Source of the DNA: JBNKLG01 sp050292235
GTDB taxonomy: Bacteria; Pseudomonadota; Gammaproteobacteria; Chromatiales; Chromatiaceae
Direction of reading: 5' to 3'
DNA length: 9,527 nucleotides
NCBI GenBank assembly: GCA_050292235.1
Contig: JBNKLG010000095.1
Coordinates: 1 to 9,527 of the forward strand
In this document: one piece after another, positions 1-4,831 of the stretch
Numbering within the stretch: position 1 is the stretch's first letter
How the letters are laid out: each line of letters begins with the position of its first letter
Position numbers and translations under genes: made by a program
Notes under the pieces: generated by a model
The model's database searches: none
What the model saw: the letters and a program-made list of their open reading frames with translations, nothing else
Told to the model about the DNA's origin: nothing

Positions 1-119
1 CTATATTGCCGCCAGAACACCGCCCATGCCTGTGCGGTTGCTAAAGTTGGCTGAGGCTTGTGGGTAATCAGGTAAATATAAACAATTAATTGGGCTGAAA
101 CGATTTCCGCTTTCGTCAT
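1..119 (-). CDS. 5' part of a small unrecognised ORF, runs off the left edge
   Basis: An ATG at 119 opens a frame of 39 complete codons that is still open at base 1, so the C-terminus lies outside the window. The visible part begins MTKAEIVSAQ and continues with a mixed hydrophobic and aromatic stretch (LIVYIYLI, then AWAVFWRQY). I do not recognise the family. There is no strong Shine-Dalgarno before the ATG, only a weak CTCGG. The ORF starts 19 bases after the stop of the SpoIIAA-like gene and has the same orientation, so it could be the last member of a small co-transcribed group. Because it is short, partial and poorly supported by its start signals, it may be a chance frame. Confidence 0.3.
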   Translation of the reverse strand, partial: MTKAEIVSAQLIVYIYLITHKPQPTLATAQAWAVFWRQY

Positions 120-138
120 CCGAGAGCTTGTTCCCGTC

Positions 139-504
139 TCACTCCCTGACCCAGGTCCAGGCGTCCGCCAATTCCGCGGGTTCGAAGTGCTTTTCGCTGA
201 TGCCAACCAATTTCGCGAAGAGACTGTCCAAGGCAATCAGCCATTTCCAGACGTTGCTTTCGGTGACAATGGCTATTTTGTGGAGCTCTTTCATGTGAGT
301 CATGACCCATTTCAGATCTTCGATACCGGCTTTTACGCCGAAGCCGGCGTCTTTGCCCAGTACGATCACGGCACTGACTTTTTCATATTCGGTAATTGCC
401 TGTTCAAATCTTTCTATCTAGGCCTTTTCCTCTTCAAGGGAGACCTTTCCTGTGATTTCAAAACCTAGAATGGGGCCTTTGCTTTCCGGGAGTTCTTTGA
501 TCAT
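139..504 (-). pseudogene. SpoIIAA-like (STAS-fold) protein interrupted by an amber codon
   Basis: Reading from the ATG at 504, the frame gives 28 residues (MIKELPESKG... ending in EEEKA), then TAG at 418-420, then 92 more residues in the same frame to the TGA at 139-141. The two parts together make one continuous SpoIIAA-like domain of about 120 residues, the usual length of the PF11964 family: an early 'G-F-E-I-T-G-K-V' strand, a helix ending in EYEKVSAVIVLG, then DLKWVMTHMKELHKIAIVTE, the conserved KW in VWKWLIAL, and the terminal ELADAWTWVRE. These proteins are small cytosolic alpha/beta proteins related to anti-sigma-factor antagonists; their roles are mostly unknown. A good ribosome binding site fixes the start. 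The single amber codon suggests a recent nonsense mutation (for example from CAG or TGG), a sequencing error, or, less likely, readthrough. Confidence 0.75.
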
Positions 505-510
505 TTTCAG

Positions 511-516
511 TTCCTC
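511..516 (-). promoter_or_regulatory. Ribosome binding site of the SpoIIAA-like gene
   Basis: On the minus strand GAGGAA lies 6 bases before the ATG at 504. It decides the start of the SpoIIAA-like gene and shows that the 28 codons before the amber codon belong to the gene, not only the downstream 92. Confidence 0.65.
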
Positions 517-676
517 TGTGGTGTCAAAAACATGGCGACAGGCGGCCACGCGAATGGAAAAAGGTCACCATCTGTTCCCTTCAGGTTTAAACAGCTTGTA
601 CGTTTGTATCTGTCCTTCGGCCATCTTTGGGCCAGCCAATTTCATGGAGTCAGACTTGATCGATCCCGGACCCTTG

Positions 677-1042
677 CTAGAGAATGCTATTAAAATGTTT
701 ATTATTGCAGGAGCCTGTAGGATTCGAGTCTTTATAATACTCACAGTTGACACTTTTATTCTTGACTCTAATGACCACACCTGTATCTGTGTGGGAACTA
801 TTGCAGTAAAAAGATACGTCTTGATCGGCATCTTTTTTTCTGTCAAATAGAATGTTTATTTTCCAATTGTCATACTGCGGACCATAACCTGTCGTAATTG
901 TTATTTCACCAGAAGATGCGGATTTGCCGAGGTCATCTCCTGAGAGGGTTTCATTGTGTCCATCCCACTCATGATGTATCTCATATTTTTTCAGTACATA
1001 ATCAGATGCATTATAAACACTTAATTTCAACTCATGACTCAT
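677..1042 (-). CDS. AT-rich 121-residue protein, possible 'up-regulated in Daf-2'-type domain
   Basis: The start is the ATG at 1042 (MSHELKLSVYN...): an AAGGAG lies 7 bases before it. The in-frame ATG at 1048 is only 1 base from that site and is less likely. The 121 residues show alternating beta-strand stretches (ELKLSVYN, YVLKKYEIHHEW, SGEITITTGYG, NWKINILFD, TGVVIRVKN) with no signal peptide and no membrane segment. The order 'strand-N-x-S...H-x-W...G...TTGYG...D-x-W-x-I' resembles bacterial proteins annotated as 'up-regulated in Daf-2' domain proteins. That is resemblance by eye only. Three cysteines sit in the C-terminal third. The gene is clearly AT-rich (21 of 60 bases G+C in the line starting at 721), unlike the GH94 gene (43 of 60 in one line), which suggests horizontal acquisition. 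It lies 34 bases after the preceding small ORF and may be co-transcribed with it. Function unknown. Confidence 0.7.
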   Translation of the reverse strand: MSHELKLSVYNASDYVLKKYEIHHEWDGHNETLSGDDLGKSASSGEITITTGYGPQYDNWKINILFDRKKDADQDVSFYCNSSHTDTGVVIRVKNKSVNCEYYKDSNPTGSCNNKHFNSIL

Positions 1043-1049
1043 GATCATT

Positions 1050-1055
1050 CTCCTT
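1050..1055 (-). promoter_or_regulatory. Ribosome binding site of the 121-residue AT-rich gene
   Basis: AAGGAG on the minus strand, 7 bases upstream of the ATG at 1042. It chooses the second of two closely spaced in-frame ATG codons and is strong evidence that this AT-rich frame is translated. Confidence 0.7.
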
Positions 1056-1076
1056 GATTAATTTGATTTTTCTTGG

Positions 1077-1374
1077 TCATTCTTTCCAATAAATTAGGTT
1101 ACGAACCGCATCGAGGTCGCCTTCTGGCGCCAGTCTGGCAAGGTGCCAGCCATAGTCAGTAGAGCCCTGCATTGTGGACTGAAGGTGAATGTCGAACACA
1201 TCGCCAGCGATGGCCGAATAGCTGGAGGGATATCTTGGGTAGACATGCCTTTTTCCTCCTTTGAAATCCTTGGCATTTGGTGCGGTGTAGGTCACCGTGG
1301 TGACAGGCTTGGTCCTGACCTACTTTCGTAAGGCTAGTACTGATGTCTACTGGTGTAAAGTCATTTCTGTTCAC
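1077..1374 (-). pseudogene. Small ORF, probably the 3' part of a frameshifted gene
   Basis: An open minus-strand frame ends with TGA at 1077-1079 and reads back to a TAG at 1320-1322. Its only usable start is a GTG at 1295 with no ribosome binding site. The frame contains RTKPVTTVTYTAPNAKDF, then YSAIAGDVFDIHLQS, DYGWHLARL and the ending NLIYWKE. Residues look protein-like right back to the TAG, and another minus-strand frame just upstream (a GTG at 1374, then NRNDFTPVDISTSLTKV) ends at the same place. Removing one G in the GTAGGTCAGG stretch near 1316-1325 would join them into about 98 residues. The 'GDVFDIHL...DYGWHLARL' stretch faintly recalls the first loop of chagasin-like (I42) protease inhibitors, but the other two inhibitor loops are absent, so no function is assigned. 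The stop lies 34 bases before the AT-rich gene. It may simply be a short functional ORF. Confidence 0.4.
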
Positions 1375-1413
1375 TATGCTGCCGCATAAATGGCACAAGC
1401 GTTATTGGCTGCG

Positions 1414-1443
1414 CAAGACCGCAAAGAGCCCCTTTGGTCTTTG
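1414..1443 (-). terminator. Hairpin downstream of the GH94 gene, possible terminator
   Basis: AAGACC (1415-1420) pairs with GGTCTT (1436-1441), and inside it AAAG pairs with CTTT around a 5-base loop. The hairpin lies about 50 bases after the GH94 stop, where the large operon should end, and before the small AT-rich genes on the same strand. No clear U-tract follows on the minus strand, so it is either a weak intrinsic terminator or a 3'-end stabilising structure. Confidence 0.35.
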
Positions 1444-1492
1444 GTTTCGGCGGCGTGTTGGGTCGATTTGTGGACGATATCGTCGATGACCG

Positions 1493-4400
1493 TCAGGCTT
1501 TGGCTGGTCCAAGGATCAGCTGCAACTGCTGCTCTTTGCTGCATGTCGGCAGCGGAAGTCTCAGGCCATGAGACTGAACGACCAGGGGGTGGCCATCAAG
1601 GGTTGCCGAACGGATGGTCTCGGCGCACTGATCGGGGTTTTCTACCCGGATCTGCAAATGGCCTCCATGGGGTAGGGCATAGCGGATGCCGTAGCCGGGC
1701 CAGTTGTCCGGGATTCGGGGTTCCAGCACCAGGGTATCCCCGGATTCGACCCGGAAACCCAGCAGGATCTCCACCGCGACGCGGTAATACCAGCCCGCCG
1801 CCCCCGTGTACCAGGTCCAGCCGACGCGGCCCTGGTGGGGATCGGTACCGTAGATGTCGGCGGCGATGACGTAGGGTTCGCCTTTGTAGCGGTCAGCCCG
1901 GACCGGGTTGGCGCAGTGACGGAGCGGGTTCATGAGCTGGAGCAGTTGCATGGCCCGATCACGCCGCCCCAGGAGGGCCATGGCCTGAACCACCCAGCAG
2001 GCGGCATGGCTGTACTGGCCGCCGTTTTCACGTACCCCGGCAACGTAACCCTTGATGTAACCGGGATCGCGCTCGGTATCGGCAAAGGGGGGGGTGAGCA
2101 GGCGAATGATTTCCGCGTTTTCGTCGATGAGCTGCTGCTCCACGGCATCCATGGCCTGCTCGGCCCGCCCGGGGGGCGCGGCGCCGGAGATGACGGCCCA
2201 GCTTTGGGCCAGGGCGTCGATGCGGCATTCGTCGTTGTCGGTGCTGCCCCAGGGCAGGCCTGCGTCATCATAGGCGCGCCGATACCAGTCGCCATCCCAC
2301 CCGGTGGCGTTCAGAGCCTGTTCGAGCTGCTGACGACAGGCATGGTAGCTTTGTGCCCGCTGTTCATCCCGGCGTTGCTGGCAGAGGGAAATCCAGTCGT
2401 CCAGCATCTGATAGAGGAAAAAGCCCATCCAGACACTCTCGCCCCGGCCCTGATGGCCGATGCGGTTCATGCCGTCGTTCCAGTCGCCACTGCCCATCAG
2501 CGGCAGACCGTGTTCGCCGCAGGTCAGGGAGCGATCCAGGGCACGACAGCAGTGTTCATAGAGATCGGCGGAGGTATCGCTCTGTACCAGCGGCAGGTAG
2601 TTTTCGTCCTGGCCGGAGGGCAGTTCTTCCGCTTTTAGGAAGGGGATCACCTGATTCAGCAGATCTCCATCGCCAGTGGTCCTGAGGTATTCCGCCGTGA
2701 CCCGGGGCAGCCAAAGCAGATCATCGGAGAAGCGGGTGCGCAGGCCATGGGCCAGTGGCTCGGGGTGCCACCAGTGGCAGACATCTCCGGCTTCGAACTG
2801 ATGGGCAGCGTGACGCAGGATGGCGTTTCGGGTGTGGTTCGGATCCAGAGGCAGCAGATTGGCGGCATCCTGCAGCTGATCCCGAAATCCGTAGGCACCG
2901 CCGGACTGGTAGAGCGCTGACCGTGCCCAGATGCGGCAGGAGAGGATCTGATAAGGGAGCCAGGCGTTGAGTAACGGATTGAGTTGCGGTTCTGGGGTTT
3001 CCACTTGCAGGGGGTTCACCAGATCCTGCCAATCTTGGCGGGCGGTCTGGAGCTGTTGTGCCGCTGCGCCGGGTTGGCGATAGGGGGCGATGAAGGCATC
3101 GATTTCAGCCGCTGAAGTGGTCTCCCCCAGTAGGATCAGGACCTCCAGCTCGCCGCCAGGGGCCAAGTGCCAGTCCGCTGCCAGGGCAAAACAGGGATCT
3201 TCCGATCCCGTGCAGCCATCGAGAGGCCCCCCCCGGCGCAAAGCGGCGGGCTGGTTCAGATCGCCATGGCGACCGATAAAATGGAGGCGATCCGTGCTTT
3301 GGCTGCGTTGTTGCGGAGCTTGACCGGGGGAGAGCAGAGCTGAGAAGGCGATGCCATCGGTAAAGGGTCCGGCCTCGGGATTGCGCGCCCAGAGACCTTC
3401 TGCACTCGACAGGGCATCGGTTTGGATGGAGCTGGGATAGCGCGGCTGATTGCCCAGCACCAGAGACTGGAAGCTGTAGAGGCCCATAGGGCGGCTCAGA
3501 TCGGACCGGTTGCTAAGGCGAAGACGCAACACCCGCAGTGGTTGTTCAGATGCCATGAAAATCTCGGTGCAACAGCGCCAGTCCCGGTGATCGACTTCAA
3601 AACGGCTAAAACCCAGGCCATGGGTGATCCGATAGTCGGCAGGTGCCGGGGCGGGGCCGGGCAGGGGAGACCAGAACCGGCCGGTTTCCGGGTCACGCAG
3701 GTAGAGGGCCTCGGTATGGGGATCGCTCACCGGGTCGTTGGCCCAGGGAGTGAGACGGTTGGCCTGGCTGTTGCGGAACCAGGTGTAGCCAGCCCCCCGT
3801 TCGCTGATGAGGCAGCCGCCCAGCGGGTTGGCGATGACGTTGATCCAGGGCAGTGGTGGCAAGCGGTGAGCGTTCTGCTGCCAGTCCAGATGAATCCGGT
3901 AGTTCTGCTCGGCATCGAAGCCGCCGTAACCATTCCACTGCGTCAGCTCGGCAGGCGCTGGAGGCATGGTTGGCGTGGCTTTGTCCGTGGCAGATGGCGT
4001 AAAGAGACGGATTGCGTCCCGATGGCCGCCATTCAGGGTCAGTGCCTGCTGCGGGTCATCCGCGATACCCAGGCAAAAGGTCAGTTCCTGCTGTTCACCG
4101 GGTGCCAGCCGAATCCGGGTTCGCAGGCTGAGGACAGGGTCCAGCACATTGCCGATTCCGCCGGAGAGATGGGGCTGGTGCAGGGCCTGGGGGGAGGCGG
4201 GGGTGCGGCCCCGTCCCAGAAAGGCGAGGCGGTCGGTTTCCCATTCCAGTTCATCCGTTGCGCCCTCCAGCCAGTGGGCCAGACAGGGCCATTGCTCATG
4301 GGCGGCGCGGGGGCGGCGTCGGGCCAGCAGAGTGCCGCTGTCTGGGTCGAGTTCGGTCTGCACGAACAACTTGGCAAAGGCCGGGTGGGCGGCGTCGGCA

Positions 4401-4831
4401 TCGGCGTAAAACAGCGAGACCTCCAGATAGCTGGTGACCTCCAGCCGACGCGGGCGTTCGCTGTCGTTGCTCAGCCGGAGCTGGCGGCGTTCCAGTGGGG
4501 CATCTTCGGCCAGGGTCAGGCGCAGGCGGCTCTCGATGCCCTGCCAGCTCTGGCTCAGTGCAGCCCAGCCATCGCCTTGCTCAAAGCCATAGCTGGCAGC
4601 GGTGGTGCGTACCGGCTGGAAACCGATGCTGCTGTACTCCCCCGTGTCCAGGTCGCGCAGATAGAGAAAAAAACCCCAGTCATCCTGCACCGGATCGGGT
4701 CGCCAGCGGTTGAGGGCCAGATACCGACTGCTGGATTGACCGGCACCGCTGGCCGATAAGGTGACCTCGTACCGGCCATTGTCAAGATGCGCCCATTCGG
4801 GTGCCGGTATGGCGGGGGGATCCATGGTCAT
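1493..4831 (-). CDS. GH94 family phosphorylase, 1,2-beta-oligoglucan phosphorylase-like
   Basis: Complete 1112-residue cytosolic enzyme without signal peptide. GH94 enzymes split beta-glucosidic bonds with inorganic phosphate to give alpha-glucose 1-phosphate and a shortened chain. Residues 1-280 form a first GH94-type beta-sandwich (PEWAHLDNGRYEV, RWRPDPVQDDWGFFLYLRDL). Residues 297-600 form a second (WNGYGGF, PWINVIANPLGG, ERGAGYTWFRNSQANRLTPW, NDPVSDP), very like the C-terminal region of cyclic beta-1,2-glucan synthases. Residues 605-1030 are the (alpha/alpha)6 barrel: SGGAYGFRDQLQDA (643-656), GSGDWNDGMN (780-789), which carries the general-acid aspartate, ENGGQYSHAACW (935-946) and GRVGWTWYTGAAGWYYR (1001-1017) of the phosphate site. 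Every motif looks intact. The length fits stand-alone 1,2-beta-oligoglucan phosphorylases (about 1,100 residues), and no glycosyltransferase part is present. The ATG at 4831 overlaps the upstream stop by 4 bases (ATGA), implying translational coupling. Family is certain; beta-1,2 specificity is inferred. Confidence 0.93.
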   Translation of the reverse strand: MTMDPPAIPAPEWAHLDNGRYEVTLSASGAGQSSSRYLALNRWRPDPVQDDWGFFLYLRDLDTGEYSSIGFQPVRTTAASYGFEQGDGWAALSQSWQGIESRLRLTLAEDAPLERRQLRLSNDSERPRRLEVTSYLEVSLFYADADAAHPAFAKLFVQTELDPDSGTLLARRRPRAAHEQWPCLAHWLEGATDELEWETDRLAFLGRGRTPASPQALHQPHLSGGIGNVLDPVLSLRTRIRLAPGEQQELTFCLGIADDPQQALTLNGGHRDAIRLFTPSATDKATPTMPPAPAELTQWNGYGGFDAEQNYRIHLDWQQNAHRLPPLPWINVIANPLGGCLISERGAGYTWFRNSQANRLTPWANDPVSDPHTEALYLRDPETGRFWSPLPGPAPAPADYRITHGLGFSRFEVDHRDWRCCTEIFMASEQPLRVLRLRLSNRSDLSRPMGLYSFQSLVLGNQPRYPSSIQTDALSSAEGLWARNPEAGPFTDGIAFSALLSPGQAPQQRSQSTDRLHFIGRHGDLNQPAALRRGGPLDGCTGSEDPCFALAADWHLAPGGELEVLILLGETTSAAEIDAFIAPYRQPGAAAQQLQTARQDWQDLVNPLQVETPEPQLNPLLNAWLPYQILSCRIWARSALYQSGGAYGFRDQLQDAANLLPLDPNHTRNAILRHAAHQFEAGDVCHWWHPEPLAHGLRTRFSDDLLWLPRVTAEYLRTTGDGDLLNQVIPFLKAEELPSGQDENYLPLVQSDTSADLYEHCCRALDRSLTCGEHGLPLMGSGDWNDGMNRIGHQGRGESVWMGFFLYQMLDDWISLCQQRRDEQRAQSYHACRQQLEQALNATGWDGDWYRRAYDDAGLPWGSTDNDECRIDALAQSWAVISGAAPPGRAEQAMDAVEQQLIDENAEIIRLLTPPFADTERDPGYIKGYVAGVRENGGQYSHAACWVVQAMALLGRRDRAMQLLQLMNPLRHCANPVRADRYKGEPYVIAADIYGTDPHQGRVGWTWYTGAAGWYYRVAVEILLGFRVESGDTLVLEPRIPDNWPGYGIRYALPHGGHLQIRVENPDQCAETIRSATLDGHPLVVQSHGLRLPLPTCSKEQQLQLILGPAKA

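Noticed and set aside
808..837. AAAAAGAT...ATCTTTTT inverted repeat followed by T residues, terminator-like
   Set aside because: It lies inside the 121-residue gene and the stem is almost all A-T, so it is unlikely to terminate transcription.
565..846. 93-codon minus-strand frame overlapping the AT-rich gene
   Set aside because: It overlaps a better-supported gene in another frame and lacks a ribosome binding site. Its last 26 codons (from the ATG at 645) look somewhat protein-like, but no start signal or family supports them.
452..850. 132-codon plus-strand open frame
   Set aside because: Antisense to the end of the AT-rich gene and the start of the SpoIIAA-like gene; no start signal or domain recognised.
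1835..2638. 267-codon plus-strand open frame
   Set aside because: Antisense to the catalytic barrel of the GH94 gene; GC-rich shadow frame of low-complexity G, A, V and P residues.
3422..4759. 445-codon plus-strand open frame opposite the GH94 gene
   Set aside because: It lies wholly antisense to a motif-perfect GH94 gene; long antisense frames are expected in GC-rich DNA. Its translation shows no recognisable domain.
1493..4831. Complete cyclic beta-1,2-glucan synthase (NdvB/Cgs)
   Set aside because: The similarity covers only the C-terminal GH94 part. No glycosyltransferase domain or membrane segments are present here or in the partner gene.
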